48,000 bases of DNA. Origin: an uncultured Pelagibacteraceae bacterium (lineage in GTDB: Bacteria > Pseudomonadota > Alphaproteobacteria > Pelagibacterales > Pelagibacteraceae). Where the stretch lies: the NCBI GenBank assembly GCA_902579925.1, contig CACHIS010000004.1, positions 1 through 48,000 on the forward strand. The letters are read 5' to 3'. How positions within the stretch are numbered: position 1 is the first letter of the stretch; every line of letters starts with the position of its first letter. The position numbers and the translations under genes were made by a program. This document shows positions 33,148 to 43,049 of the stretch, piece by piece. The notes under the pieces were generated by a model, which was given only the letters and a program-made list of their open reading frames with translations, was not told where the DNA came from and did no database searches.

Positions 33148-33284
33148 TGTTTTTTTGCCTGAGAGTTTTGCTCCTTCGGCGGAAATAAATCTCTTTCCAG
33201 AGTGTTATGCTTTCATCGGTCCATTTGCCTGAGAGTTTCCGGGGTGGTTGCTCCTTCGGCGCTAATAATTTAGTCTCTCCCGAT
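33148..33284 (-). promoter_or_regulatory. Tandem glycine riboswitch controlling glcB
   Basis: Read on the minus strand, two aptamers follow one another. Aptamer 1 (about 33284-33215) starts ATCGGGAGAGAC, has CGCCGAAGGAGCAA and AAACTCTCAGGCAAA, and closes with GGACCGAT pairing to the first bases. Aptamer 2 (about 33205-33148) repeats CGCCGAAGGAGCAA and AACTCTCAGGCAAA. These are the hallmark blocks of the glycine class (gcvT motif). The glcB start is about 22 bp downstream. A glycine-responsive riboswitch on malate synthase has been reported in SAR11. The remaining 110 bp to accA is AT-rich and must hold divergent promoters. Confidence 0.93.
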
Positions 33285-33394
33285 TTTAAATTTTTATCCT
33301 CTAAAAAAAATTAAGTCAATTAATAAGAATTACCTTGTGATAAATATCAATTTATTGCCTTTTTTATATTTTAAGCATCTAGTATAACTCTCAT

Positions 33395-34492
33395 ATGAAA
33401 AATTATCTGAACTTCGAGAATGAAATCAAGGATTTGGAGATTGAATTAGAGAAATTAAAAGATCCTTATAATCAGGAAGGTTTATCAGAAGTTGATACTA
33501 AAAAAATAAACAAAACTCAAGAAGAGCTAGATGAAAAGCTTCAAAGAATATACGCTAATCTAGATCCTTGGGAAATTACATTAGTAGCTAGACATGAAGA
33601 CAGACCTAAGTCAAAGTTTTTTATAGATAATTTATTTGAAGATTTTATTTTACTAGAGGGAGACAGACATTATGGAGAAGATAAATCAGTAATAACTGGT
33701 TTTGCAAAGTTTAAAGGTCAGTCAGTCTTAGTTATTGGTCAAGAAAAAGGAGAAAATTTAGAAACTAGAATAGAAAGAAATTTTGGCATGATGAGACCTG
33801 AAGGATATAGAAAAACTATCAGACTAATGAAACTAGCGGATAAATTTAATATTCCAATCATATCTTTTGTGGATACACCAGGTGCTTATCCAGGAGTGGG
33901 AGCTGAGGAAAGAGGACAAGCAGAGGCAATTGCAAAGTCGATTGAATGTTGCATGAAATTAGAGGTTCCTACTATAGCTATTGTAATCGGAGAGGGTGGA
34001 TCAGGTGGTGCTATAGCTTTAGCTTCATCAAATAAAGTTTTGATGCTTGAAAATTCAATTTACTCAGTAATTTCTCCTGAAGGCTGTGCAACAATATTAT
34101 GGAGAAATCCAAAAAAGATGCTTGATGCAGCTACTGCTATGAAGTTGTCGGCAAAAGATTTGTTAGAATTAAATATTATTGATGAAATAATCTCTGAACC
34201 TTTAGGTGGAGCTCATAGAGATAAAGATGCTATTTTAGCTAGTGTCGAAAATTCTATTTCTAAAAATTTATCTTTTTTTGAAGGAATGACAGGTGTAGAT
34301 ATATTTAATCACAGAAAAAATAAATTTTTAAAAATTGGACGAGGAAAAGGTTTCATTGATAACCCCGAAAGCTTAAGTGCTACCCGGCTACCAATGAATA
34401 AATTTCAAGATGCATTCACTTCTAAAAAAAATATCTTAATTTTAACTGTTACGATATTTATACTAGCATTACTTTTAATATTTATCTTATAA
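33395..34492 (+). CDS. accA: Acetyl-CoA carboxylase carboxyltransferase, alpha subunit, with C-terminal membrane helix
   Basis: AccA pairs with AccD to make malonyl-CoA. The 365-residue protein has the normal N-terminal helical part (YLNFENEIKDLEIELEKLK) and crotonase core: LLEGDRHYGEDKSVITG, FGMMRPEGYRKTIRLM, FVDTPGAYPGVGAEERGQAEAIA, VIGEGGSGGAIAL, YSVISPEGCATILWR and EPLGGAHRD. The family usually ends near 320. Here an extra tail ends in about 20 hydrophobic residues (344-365, NILILTVTIFILALLLIFIL), a probable membrane anchor. The stop overlaps the secA stop by 6 bp on the other strand. Confidence 0.95.
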   Translation: MKNYLNFENEIKDLEIELEKLKDPYNQEGLSEVDTKKINKTQEELDEKLQRIYANLDPWEITLVARHEDRPKSKFFIDNLFEDFILLEGDRHYGEDKSVITGFAKFKGQSVLVIGQEKGENLETRIERNFGMMRPEGYRKTIRLMKLADKFNIPIISFVDTPGAYPGVGAEERGQAEAIAKSIECCMKLEVPTIAIVIGEGGSGGAIALASSNKVLMLENSIYSVISPEGCATILWRNPKKMLDAATAMKLSAKDLLELNIIDEIISEPLGGAHRDKDAILASVENSISKNLSFFEGMTGVDIFNHRKNKFLKIGRGKGFIDNPESLSATRLPMNKFQDAFTSKKNILILTVTIFILALLLIFIL

Positions 34493-37030
34493 AGCTCCAC
34501 AGCATTTTTTAAATTTTTTACCAGATCCACAATGACAAGGTTCATTTCTACTCATCTTTTTCCCTATAGCTTTAAATTTCTCTTTATCTAAACTTTTATT
34601 AATTTTTTCTGTTGGCTCACTAAAAACTTTTAAATTCATTAATATCTTAATATGATCAAATTTTAATTTATCTAATAAATTTGAAAATAAATTAAATGCC
34701 TCTTTTTTGTATTCAATTAAAGGGTCTCTTTGTCCATAAGATCTTAAGCCTATGACTTGTCTTAATTGTTCTAAGTATTGAATATGAGATCTCCAATTAA
34801 AATCAATAGATTGTAAAAGAATTCTTTTCTCTATTTCTTTTGATTGATTTATTGAAAGAACTTGTGTTCTCTGATCCCTCATATGCCTAAATTTCTCAAA
34901 AATTTTACTTTTTAATTCATTTTCATTAATTGATATAATTTTTTCATATTCAATTTCATCTAAACTTTTGCCAAAAATAGTCTTAAGTTTATTATTAAAC
35001 TCATTATTTTTAGGATTTATTAACTTTTTTGCTTTTAAACTTATTAAATCATTTGTTATTTCATTTAAAAACTGGTCTGAATAATCAAAAATATTATTAC
35101 TATCCATTGCATCTTTTCTTTGAGAAAATATCACTTGTCTCTGATCATTTAAGACATTATCAAATTTTATTAGTGTTTTCCTAATATCAAAATTTCTAGC
35201 CTCAACTTTTTGCTGCGCTCTCTCAAGTGCTTTGTTAATCCACGGATGATCAATACTTTCACCATCTTTGAGACCAAGTTTTTGAAGAATATTGTTCATA
35301 GAGTCTGACCCGAAAATTCTCATTAAATCATCCTCTAAACTTACATAAAAAATTGAATTTCCCTCGTCTCCTTGTCTACCAGATCTTCCTCTAGCTTGGT
35401 TATCTACCCTTCTAGACTCCATTCTTTCGGTTCCTATTACAAATAAACCACCCAAAGATTTTATGTGTTCCTTATTTTTTTTTAAAAGGTCCTCATCTAT
35501 GGATCCTTTTCTACCTCCTAACTGAATGTCAACACCTCTTCCAGAAATACTTGTTGTAATTATTACAGATCTGGCTTTACCTGCATTTGCTATAATTTCA
35601 GCTTCATTTTCATGATTTTTAGCATTTAAAACAATATGTTTAATTTTTTCTTTATTAAGTAAATTTGAATATATTTCAGATTTGCTAACACTCGAAGTAA
35701 AAACCAGAAGAGGCTGTTCTTTTTCATAACAATCTTTAATTTTTTTAATTATAGCAGAATTTTTTTCATCTTCTGTTCTAAAAATTTGATCATTATAATC
35801 TTTTCGGATCATATCTTTATTTGTTGGAACCACTACTACATTTAAATTATAAATTTCAAAAAATTCTTCTGCTTCAGTGGCAGCAGTCCCTGTGCATCCA
35901 GATAGCTTATTATAAAGTTTAAAATAATTTTGATAAGTAATGGATGCTAGTGTTTGATTTTCAGCTTGTATTTCAATTTTTTCCTTTGCCTCTATCGCTT
36001 GATGAAGGCCATCACCAAATCTTCTTCCCTCTAAGATTCTGCCAGTAAGTTCGTCAACAATTTTTATACTATTATCTTTGATTAAATAATCTTTATCCTT
36101 TTTAAATAAATGATTTGCTCTTAAAGCTTGGTTCACAAAATGTACTAATTCCAAATTTTCAGGATCATAGAAATTATTATTCTTTAGTATTCCAGCCTTA
36201 GAGAATAGACTTTCAATATGGTTTACACCTTCATTCGTTAGTAGAATATTTTTATCTTTTTCATCAACTTCAAAGTCTTTTTCATTTAGTAATTTAATAA
36301 TTTTATCAACAGCAAGATATTGATCAGTTTTATCCTCTGCTGCGCCTGAAATAATCAATGGAGTTCTAGCCTCATCAATCAAACATGAGTCTATCTCATC
36401 AACAATTGCATAATTATGCCCTCTTTGAACCATCTCTTCATGAGAGTATTTCATATTATCTCTGAGATAATCAAATCCTAGCTCACTGTTAGTTCCATAG
36501 GTAATATCACAATTATAATTTTTTTTTCTTTCGGTATCGTCTTGATTATTATTTATATAACCTGAAGTTAAACCTAAAAAACTATAAATTTTTCCCATTT
36601 CAATTGAATCTCTTTTAGCCAAGTAATCATTTACAGTTACAATATGAACACCTTTTCCTTCTAATGCGTTTAAATACGCTGCTAGAGAAATTGTGAGTGT
36701 TTTGCCTTCACCTGTTCTCATCTCAGTAATTTTATTCTCATGTAAAACAACACCCCCAATAATTTGGACATCATAGTGTCTTTCATTTCTGGTTCTTGCG
36801 GAAGCTTCTCTTACAAGAGCAAATGCTTCAGGTAAAACTTCATCAAGTGGTTTTCCCCCCTTAACTCTATCTTTTAATTCAATTGTCTTGTTTAAAAATT
36901 CCTCATTTTTGAGTTTTTTTGTACTCTCTTCTAAAAGGTTCACTTTTTTCACAATCTTATTTATTCTATCTAGCTCCTTTTGATTGCCAGATTTGATAAA
37001 TTTAGAAATAAAGTTTAAAGGATTTAGCAT
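34487..37030 (-). CDS. secA: Protein translocase ATPase SecA
   Basis: SecA pushes preproteins through SecYEG. The 847-residue protein has the DEAD motor: Walker A MRTGEGKTL near 102-110, VHIVTVNDYLAKRD, ITYGTNSELGFDYLRDNM, the DEID box in AIVDEIDSCLIDEARTPLIISG, and motor 2 with TTSISGRGVDIQLGG and ARGRSGRQGD. The helical scaffold and wing domains follow. A zinc-binding tail CHCGSGKKFKKCC, which binds SecB and phospholipid, is intact at the C-terminus. It is divergent from argJ over 65 bp and tail to tail with accA. Confidence 0.97.
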   Translation of the reverse strand: MLNPLNFISKFIKSGNQKELDRINKIVKKVNLLEESTKKLKNEEFLNKTIELKDRVKGGKPLDEVLPEAFALVREASARTRNERHYDVQIIGGVVLHENKITEMRTGEGKTLTISLAAYLNALEGKGVHIVTVNDYLAKRDSIEMGKIYSFLGLTSGYINNNQDDTERKKNYNCDITYGTNSELGFDYLRDNMKYSHEEMVQRGHNYAIVDEIDSCLIDEARTPLIISGAAEDKTDQYLAVDKIIKLLNEKDFEVDEKDKNILLTNEGVNHIESLFSKAGILKNNNFYDPENLELVHFVNQALRANHLFKKDKDYLIKDNSIKIVDELTGRILEGRRFGDGLHQAIEAKEKIEIQAENQTLASITYQNYFKLYNKLSGCTGTAATEAEEFFEIYNLNVVVVPTNKDMIRKDYNDQIFRTEDEKNSAIIKKIKDCYEKEQPLLVFTSSVSKSEIYSNLLNKEKIKHIVLNAKNHENEAEIIANAGKARSVIITTSISGRGVDIQLGGRKGSIDEDLLKKNKEHIKSLGGLFVIGTERMESRRVDNQARGRSGRQGDEGNSIFYVSLEDDLMRIFGSDSMNNILQKLGLKDGESIDHPWINKALERAQQKVEARNFDIRKTLIKFDNVLNDQRQVIFSQRKDAMDSNNIFDYSDQFLNEITNDLISLKAKKLINPKNNEFNNKLKTIFGKSLDEIEYEKIISINENELKSKIFEKFRHMRDQRTQVLSINQSKEIEKRILLQSIDFNWRSHIQYLEQLRQVIGLRSYGQRDPLIEYKKEAFNLFSNLLDKLKFDHIKILMNLKVFSEPTEKINKSLDKEKFKAIGKKMSRNEPCHCGSGKKFKKCCGAL

Positions 37031-37095
37031 CTGTTTTTGATATACATTTTAAATACAACTTTTAATATAGTTATTAAATGTAAATTTTAAATATC

Positions 37096-38397
37096 ATGGG
37101 AATTAATTTAACAAACTTTCTAGCTTCAAAATCTCGAAACCGAAAAATGGGGCAATTTCAGGATCTTGATCACCTTGACGGATTATCAGTATCTTCTATC
37201 AGTGCTGACTTGTACAACTCCAAAAGAGATGATTTAGCGATGTTTTATTTTCGAGATGGAGCAAATTTTGCATCAGTATATACACGTTCTAAAATATTAT
37301 CTGAAAATATTAAATGGAATTTAAATCAAAAAACTCAGAAAATTTTCTCTCTAATTATAAATGCAAGAAATGCTAATTCTTTTACTGGTGAAGCAGGGTA
37401 CAGATCAATGCAGCATATCGCAGAAATAATCTCTAGATTACTTACAGAGAAACAAAAAGAAGATGAGGATTATCCTAAAACAATCAAATCAAAAAATATT
37501 ATTTTTGGATGCACAGGAACAATTGGTGAAAAATTTCCTGAAGAAAAAATAAAATTAAAAATTACCGATCTCATTAAAGGTATCAAATATACACAAAATA
37601 AATATATATGGATGAAAGCAGCACTTGCAATAATGACTACAGACACCCAACCAAAACTAGCCATGGAAGAATGTAAAATTGGAAATACAAAAGTAAAAAT
37701 TTATGGAATAGCCAAGGGCTCTGGCATGATACAACCTAACATGGCTACAACATTAGGTTATATTTTTACTGACGCAGATATTTCAAATGAAGTATTAAAA
37801 AAGTTACTTAAAAAAAATATTGAGAATACATTTAATGCCATTTCATGTGATGGAGACACTAGTACTAATGATATGATCTCAATTTTTTCTACAGGTAAAG
37901 CAAAAAATTCTTTAATCAAAACAATTAATGATAAAAAGATAAAATCTTTTGACGAGTCTTTAAATAATGTTTTGTTGAATTTAGCTAAAAGAGTTGTTGC
38001 AGATGGGGAGGGTGCTACAAAATTTGTAACAATAAATGTTTTTAATTCTAAAACAGAACAAGATGCTAAGAAGATAGGTTTTTCAATTGCTAATTCCGCT
38101 TTGGTCAAAACGGCCATCGCAGGTGAGGATCCGAATTGGGGAAGAGTGATAATGGCAATAGGAAAATCTGGGGTAGATTTAAATTTAAATAAATTATCTC
38201 TAAAATTTGGTGAATTGACTATTGTAAATAAAGGAAAGATTTATGATCATTACAACGAAAACGATGCTGCAAAATATATGAAGAATCTAGATATTAATAT
38301 TAACGTCGATATTGGTAAAGGTAAAAAAAATTTTACTGTTTACACAATGGATTTAACAAAAGAATATATAAAAATTAATGCCGACTACAGAAGTTAG
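37096..38397 (+). CDS. argJ: Bifunctional glutamate N-acetyltransferase / ornithine acetyltransferase
   Basis: ArgJ recycles the acetyl group in arginine synthesis and may also start the pathway. The 433-residue precursor cleaves itself before the nucleophile Thr in GSGMIQPNMATTLGYI (family NMATML). Other features: NARNANSFTGEAG (family N.NA.TG..G), GCTGTIGE (oxyanion hole TGT/TGV region), SCDGDTSTNDM and the C-terminal GEDPNWGRVIMAIGKSGVD. It complements argD and argF in this window. It is divergent from secA. Confidence 0.95.
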   Translation: MGINLTNFLASKSRNRKMGQFQDLDHLDGLSVSSISADLYNSKRDDLAMFYFRDGANFASVYTRSKILSENIKWNLNQKTQKIFSLIINARNANSFTGEAGYRSMQHIAEIISRLLTEKQKEDEDYPKTIKSKNIIFGCTGTIGEKFPEEKIKLKITDLIKGIKYTQNKYIWMKAALAIMTTDTQPKLAMEECKIGNTKVKIYGIAKGSGMIQPNMATTLGYIFTDADISNEVLKKLLKKNIENTFNAISCDGDTSTNDMISIFSTGKAKNSLIKTINDKKIKSFDESLNNVLLNLAKRVVADGEGATKFVTINVFNSKTEQDAKKIGFSIANSALVKTAIAGEDPNWGRVIMAIGKSGVDLNLNKLSLKFGELTIVNKGKIYDHYNENDAAKYMKNLDININVDIGKGKKNFTVYTMDLTKEYIKINADYRS

Positions 38398-38436
38398 CAG
38401 CATTGAAATTCTACTATTTATTATTAAATTAAAAGA

Positions 38437-38868
38437 ATGATAAAATACAACTTATTATGTAAAAAATGTAAACTAACATTTGATAGTTGGTTTGCATCTT
38501 CAAAAGAGTATGACAAGCTTAAAAATAAAAAGTTAATTAATTGTCATATGTGTGGATCATTAAGAGTTGAGAAAAATTTAATGGCTCCAAAATTAATAAA
38601 CAAGACTTCATCATTTAAAGATGAAAAGAATAATTTTTATAAATATCAAAAAATTAATAAAACAATAAATGATTATCAAAAATTTATTAAAACTAATTTT
38701 GAATATGTAGGAGAAAATTTTGCATATGAAGCGAGATCAATTCATTACAATCACAAAATAAGAAATAAAGGAATTTATGGAAATGCATCAAAAAAAGATT
38801 TAAAAGATCTTAATGAGGAAGGTATTTATACTCAGCTCATACCATGGTTCGAAAGAGAAAATAATTAA
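38437..38868 (+). CDS. DUF1178 family protein
   Basis: A 143-residue protein of unknown function with the DUF1178 pattern: an N-terminal zinc-ribbon-like part (MIKYNLLCKKCKLTFDSWFASS and CHMCGSLRVEKNLMAP, a Cx2C...Cx2C pair), a lysine-rich helix, and a C-terminal region with FEYVGENFAYEARSIHYN and GIYGNASKKDLKDLNEEGI. Homologues are common in Alpha- and Betaproteobacteria. It follows argJ by 39 bp. Its stop forms TTAA with the ubiG stop on the other strand. Confidence 0.85.
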   Translation: MIKYNLLCKKCKLTFDSWFASSKEYDKLKNKKLINCHMCGSLRVEKNLMAPKLINKTSSFKDEKNNFYKYQKINKTINDYQKFIKTNFEYVGENFAYEARSIHYNHKIRNKGIYGNASKKDLKDLNEEGIYTQLIPWFERENN

Positions 38869-39593
38869 TTTTTAACGAATTTAGCAATGTAATTGACAGA
38901 CTTATCGTTGCCAACTTTCCACCTATTGGTCAAAATACTAAAATTCATACCATCGATTTTATCCAACTTTAAATTATTTTTTTTTAGTATTGATATTAAC
39001 TCATTAGGCGTTACAAATTTTTCCCATTCATGTGTACCTATTGGTAGCCATCGCAAAATATATTCAGCCCCAACTATTGCAAAGATATAAGACTTTAATG
39101 TTTTGTTCAAAGTTGCAACAAACATTATTCCATTTTTTTTTAAAAGATTTGTACATGATTTTAAAAAAATATTTATGTCTTCAACATGTTCAACAATTTC
39201 CATATTTAAAATCACATCAAATTTATCTTTAACTTTGAATTTTTCAGGTGATGAGCAAAAGTAATCTATTTTAAGATTATTTTTTTTAGAATGTAACTTT
39301 GCAATATCAATATTTTTCTTAGAAGCATCGATCCCAGTAACTGAAGCACCCAATCTACACATAGGTTCTGATAATAAACCACCGCCACAACCTATATCGA
39401 GTATCTTAACGTTTTTAAGTGGGGTTCTTTTATTATTTAATTTAAAGGTTTCGATTATATTTTCTTTTAAATATGAAATTCTGATAGGGTTAAATTTATG
39501 TAGCGGTTTAAATTTACCCTCAGGATCCCACCATTCATCAGCAATTTTAGAAAATTTTTCTATTTCTTCTTTATTAATTGTGTTATTTTTCAT
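38865..39593 (-). CDS. ubiG: Ubiquinone biosynthesis O-methyltransferase
   Basis: UbiG performs the two O-methylations of ubiquinone synthesis. The 242-residue class I methyltransferase has EIEKFSKIADEWWDPEGKFKPLHKFNPIRISYL, the UbiG-specific start; motif I ILDIGCGGGLLSEPMCRLGASVTGIDAS; EVVEHVEDI; and FVATLNKTLKSYIFAIVGAEYILRWLPIGTHEW. Length and motifs match UbiG/Coq3. It is divergent from lysC over 66 bp. Confidence 0.95.
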   Translation of the reverse strand: MKNNTINKEEIEKFSKIADEWWDPEGKFKPLHKFNPIRISYLKENIIETFKLNNKRTPLKNVKILDIGCGGGLLSEPMCRLGASVTGIDASKKNIDIAKLHSKKNNLKIDYFCSSPEKFKVKDKFDVILNMEIVEHVEDINIFLKSCTNLLKKNGIMFVATLNKTLKSYIFAIVGAEYILRWLPIGTHEWEKFVTPNELISILKKNNLKLDKIDGMNFSILTNRWKVGNDKSVNYIAKFVKN

Positions 39594-39659
39594 TAGTAAG
39601 TTGACTTTATATTCAACATGTATTTATTCAATATTTTTTAATTAAAATAATAATTTATC

Positions 39660-40880
39660 ATGAAAATTGTAGTATTAAAATTTGGTGGCACTTCAGTAGG
39701 TACAATTAAAAAGATTAAAAAAGTTGCTAAAATTATCACAGATCACAAGAAAAATAATTACAAAGTCATAGTTGTTTCATCAGCAATGAGTGGTGTGACA
39801 AATGAGTTGATAAAAAAATCTATTGAGATCAGCAATAATTTTTCTAAATCGGAGTATGATGTTTTAGTGTCTTCTGGAGAACAAATAGCCTGCTCTTTAA
39901 TAGCGGGAAGTTTGTGTCATAACGGTTATAAGGCTAGATCATGGTTATCTTGGCAGGTTCCAATTTTTACCGTTGGAACTCATATGAATTCAAGAATAAA
40001 TCAAATTAACAAAAATAAGATAATAAAATATTTAAAGCAAGGAGGTATCCCAATTATTGCAGGATTCCAAGGGGTAAATAATGAAAATAGAATTACAACA
40101 ATTGGAAGAGGAGGATCTGATGCTAGTGCAATAATGTTCGCAAAATTTTTTAAAGCTGAAAAATGTATAATTTACACAGACGTTGAGGGAGTTTATACAA
40201 CGGATCCAAATAAACTAAAAAAAGCAAAAAAAATAAAAATAATTTCTTATGAGGAGATGTTAGAAATGGCTTCCCTTGGCGCCAAGGTTATGCAGCCAGT
40301 TTCAATCCAAGATGCAAGACTTAGTAGAATTGATGTTGAGGTTAGATCGTCTTTTATACGAAAACCTGGAACGTTAATAACTAAAAAGTCTAAGATTAAA
40401 AATAGTAAAATTGTTACGGGAATTTCATCTACTCAAAATGACTCTAAAGTTTCACTTATTGGTGTAAAAGATAAACCAGGGGTTGCTGCAGCAATTTTTA
40501 AGCCTTTATCAAAAAATTTAATAAATGTTGATATGGTTGTTCAAAATATTTCTGCTAACGGAAAGGAAACCGACTTAACGTTTACAATCAAGGCAGATGA
40601 TTTAAATAAAACAAGAAAAATTATTCAAGAGAATAAGAATATTAATTATAGAAAGTTGCTTTTTGAAAAAGGGGTATCAAAAATTTCAATAATTGGAGTT
40701 GGAATGATAACAACACCTGGCGTAACTTTTAGAATGTTTCAAGCACTTGCAAATAGAAAGATTAATATTAAAGTAATATCAACATCTGAAATTAAAATTT
40801 CAGTTTTAATAGACAAAAAAAATACAATAAAGGCACTTGTTGCATTACACAAAGAATTTAAATTACATCATAAAAAATGA
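39660..40880 (+). CDS. lysC: Aspartate kinase
   Basis: LysC phosphorylates aspartate in the first step to Lys, Thr, Met and diaminopimelate. The 406-residue protein opens with [11 protein letters not shown] (kinase signature) and has [32 protein letters not shown] and [17 protein letters not shown]. Two C-terminal ACT domains (from about 265 and 345; VGVKDKPG and [13 protein letters not shown]) imply feedback inhibition. It overlaps ispG by ATGA and is the first gene of a five-gene run to 44.3 kb. Confidence 0.95.
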   Translation: MKIVVLKFGGTSVGTIKKIKKVAKIITDHKKNNYKVIVVSSAMSGVTNELIKKSIEISNNFSKSEYDVLVSSGEQIACSLIAGSLCHNGYKARSWLSWQVPIFTVGTHMNSRINQINKNKIIKYLKQGGIPIIAGFQGVNNENRITTIGRGGSDASAIMFAKFFKAEKCIIYTDVEGVYTTDPNKLKKAKKIKIISYEEMLEMASLGAKVMQPVSIQDARLSRIDVEVRSSFIRKPGTLITKKSKIKNSKIVTGISSTQNDSKVSLIGVKDKPGVAAAIFKPLSKNLINVDMVVQNISANGKETDLTFTIKADDLNKTRKIIQENKNINYRKLLFEKGVSKISIIGVGMITTPGVTFRMFQALANRKINIKVISTSEIKISVLIDKKNTIKALVALHKEFKLHHKK

Positions 40881-41974
40881 GCTTAAGACCATTTAGAGAT
40901 ATAAAAAGAAGAAAAACGAAGGAGATAAGAGTAGGCAAAGTTAAAGTAGGTGGGGATAACCCTATATCTGTACAATCGATGACCAATACTCTAACTACAG
41001 ATATTAAAGCTACAATAAAACAAATTAATGAAATCCAGAATGAAGGAGCAGATATAGTTAGAGTCTCTTGTCCCGACCAATTATCTTCAAAAGCTTTGAA
41101 AGTAATTACAAAAAATATTGATGTTCCTATTGTTGCAGATATTCATTTTCATTATAAAAGAGCTATTGAGGCTGCAGAGTGTGGAGCAAGTTGTTTAAGA
41201 ATAAACCCTGGTAACATTGGAGATGTTAAAAGAATAAAAGAAGTTGTTAAAGCTGCAAGAGACAATGAATGTTCTATTAGAATTGGAGTTAATGCTGGAT
41301 CTTTAGAGAAAGATATTTTAGAAAAATATAAGGAACCTTGTCCAGAAGCTTTAGTCGAAAGTGCGTTGAGAAATATAAAAATCCTTGAAGATGAAGATTT
41401 TTACAACTTAAAACTTAGTGTAAAATCCTCAGATGTATTTTTATCCATAGCAGCTTATCGTCAATTATCAAAAGCTATTGATTACCCATTACATTTAGGA
41501 ATTACCGAGGCAGGAGGTTTTATTCCTGGAAGCATTAAGTCTTCAATTGGTTTAGGAACACTGCTTTTAGATGGTATTGGTGACACAATAAGAATTTCCT
41601 TGTCAGATAATCCAGTCAAAGAAGTCAAAATTGGTAATGAAATATTAAAATCCCTTAACTTAAGAGAAAGAGGAGTTAAAATAATCTCCTGCCCTTCTTG
41701 TGCAAGGCAAGGTTTCCAAGTAATTGAAACAGTAAAAATTCTAGAAAAAAAACTTTCACATATTAAGACACCTATTACTCTCTCAATAATAGGATGCGTA
41801 GTTAATGGTCCTGGAGAGGCAGCTTTGACAGATATCGGGATAACGGGGGGTCAGAAAGGCAATAACATGCTTTACTTGTCAGGAGTGCAGTCAGAAAAAG
41901 TTTTAACTAGCAATATGATTGAAAAGATCGTCTTTGAGGTTGAAAAAAAGGTATCTGAGTTAAAAAAAAATTAA
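40877..41974 (+). CDS. ispG: 4-hydroxy-3-methylbut-2-en-1-yl diphosphate synthase
   Basis: IspG (GcpE) is an iron-sulfur enzyme of the MEP isoprenoid pathway. The 365-residue protein has [57 protein letters not shown], and the cluster ligands in [11 protein letters not shown] and [12 protein letters not shown]. Length is that of the bacterial one-piece form. The GcpE type is used rather than a mevalonate pathway. It lies between lysC (4 bp overlap) and prfA (1 bp gap). Confidence 0.95.
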   Translation: MSLRPFRDIKRRKTKEIRVGKVKVGGDNPISVQSMTNTLTTDIKATIKQINEIQNEGADIVRVSCPDQLSSKALKVITKNIDVPIVADIHFHYKRAIEAAECGASCLRINPGNIGDVKRIKEVVKAARDNECSIRIGVNAGSLEKDILEKYKEPCPEALVESALRNIKILEDEDFYNLKLSVKSSDVFLSIAAYRQLSKAIDYPLHLGITEAGGFIPGSIKSSIGLGTLLLDGIGDTIRISLSDNPVKEVKIGNEILKSLNLRERGVKIISCPSCARQGFQVIETVKILEKKLSHIKTPITLSIIGCVVNGPGEAALTDIGITGGQKGNNMLYLSGVQSEKVLTSNMIEKIVFEVEKKVSELKKN

Positions 41975-41975
41975 G

Positions 41976-43049
41976 ATGATACCACTTAAAACGATAGATG
42001 ATTTAATTAAAAAACATCTGATATTAGAAAAGGATTTATCAGAGGGGAAAATAGATAAAAAAATGTTTGCAGAAAAATCAAAAGAATATGCTGATTTAAA
42101 TGAAATTATTCAAGATGCAAAAAAGTATATTTCTTATGAAAAAGACAGATCAGAATTAGAGAAAATTATAAACGATAAAAACTCAGATACAGAATTAATC
42201 AAAATGGCAGAAAAAGAATTAAATGATTTAAAAATTGAGAATCAAAATAATGAAAAAAAGCTAAGATTATTCCTTTTACCAAAAGATGAAGCTGATAAAA
42301 AAAATGCCATAATTGAAATTAGAGCAGGCACAGGGGGATTGGAGGCAAGTTTGTTCGCATCCGATCTCTTCAAAATGTATGAAAAAATTAGTAATAAAAA
42401 AAAATGGGCTTTAGAATTAATTTCAATATCAAAGAGTGAGGCAGGAGGTTTAAAAGAGGTAATAGCTTCAATTAAAGGAAGCAACATTTATTCCACACTA
42501 AAATATGAAAGTGGTGTTCACAGAGTTCAAAGAGTACCAGATACAGAAACCCAGGGCAGAGTACACACATCCGCAGCAACTGTTGCAGTTTTACCAGAAG
42601 TGGAGGAATTAGATTTAAAAATAAATGAGTCTGATTTAAGGATTGACGTTTTTAGAGCTGGAGGACCGGGAGGTCAATCTGTGAACACTACAGATAGTGC
42701 AGTGAGAATCACACATATTCCTACTGGGATATCTGTCTCTCAACAAGATGAAAAATCTCAACATAAAAATAAAAGTAAAGGTATGAAAATATTAAGAGCG
42801 AGATTATATGAGTTAGAAAGATCAAGAATTGAAAAAGAAAGGTCTCAAGATAGAAAAAGTAAGATTGGAACAGGAGATAGATCAGAGAGAATAAGGACTT
42901 ATAACTTTCCACAAGGCAGAGTTACTGACCATAGAATTAATTTAACATTACATAAATTAGAAGAATTTCTTGAGGGGGAAATTTTTGATGAAATGATTGA
43001 AGCTTTAATCTTGAGGTCTCAAGAGGAGAATCTAAAAATTTTTAATTAA
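41976..43049 (+). CDS. prfA: Peptide chain release factor 1
   Basis: RF1 recognises UAA and UAG stops. The 357-residue protein has the GGQ hydrolysis motif at 232-234 ([19 protein letters not shown]), whose Gln is the methylation target of the next gene product, and the codon-recognition PxT at 188-190, here Pro-Asp-Thr in [18 protein letters not shown] (Pro-Ala-Thr in E. coli). The C-terminal [20 protein letters not shown] distinguishes RF1 from RF2. It abuts prmC with no gap. Confidence 0.96.
   Translation: MIPLKTIDDLIKKHLILEKDLSEGKIDKKMFAEKSKEYADLNEIIQDAKKYISYEKDRSELEKIINDKNSDTELIKMAEKELNDLKIENQNNEKKLRLFLLPKDEADKKNAIIEIRAGTGGLEASLFASDLFKMYEKISNKKKWALELISISKSEAGGLKEVIASIKGSNIYSTLKYESGVHRVQRVPDTETQGRVHTSAATVAVLPEVEELDLKINESDLRIDVFRAGGPGGQSVNTTDSAVRITHIPTGISVSQQDEKSQHKNKSKGMKILRARLYELERSRIEKERSQDRKSKIGTGDRSERIRTYNFPQGRVTDHRINLTLHKLEEFLEGEIFDEMIEALILRSQEENLKIFN

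Noticed and set aside
32879-33232. 117-codon frame antisense to the glcB start and riboswitch
   Set aside because: It covers the conserved glycine aptamers and the GlcB N-terminus; the translation is Phe/Ser-rich noise.
37758-38117. 119-codon frame antisense to argJ
   Set aside because: Shadow of argJ, with no family features.
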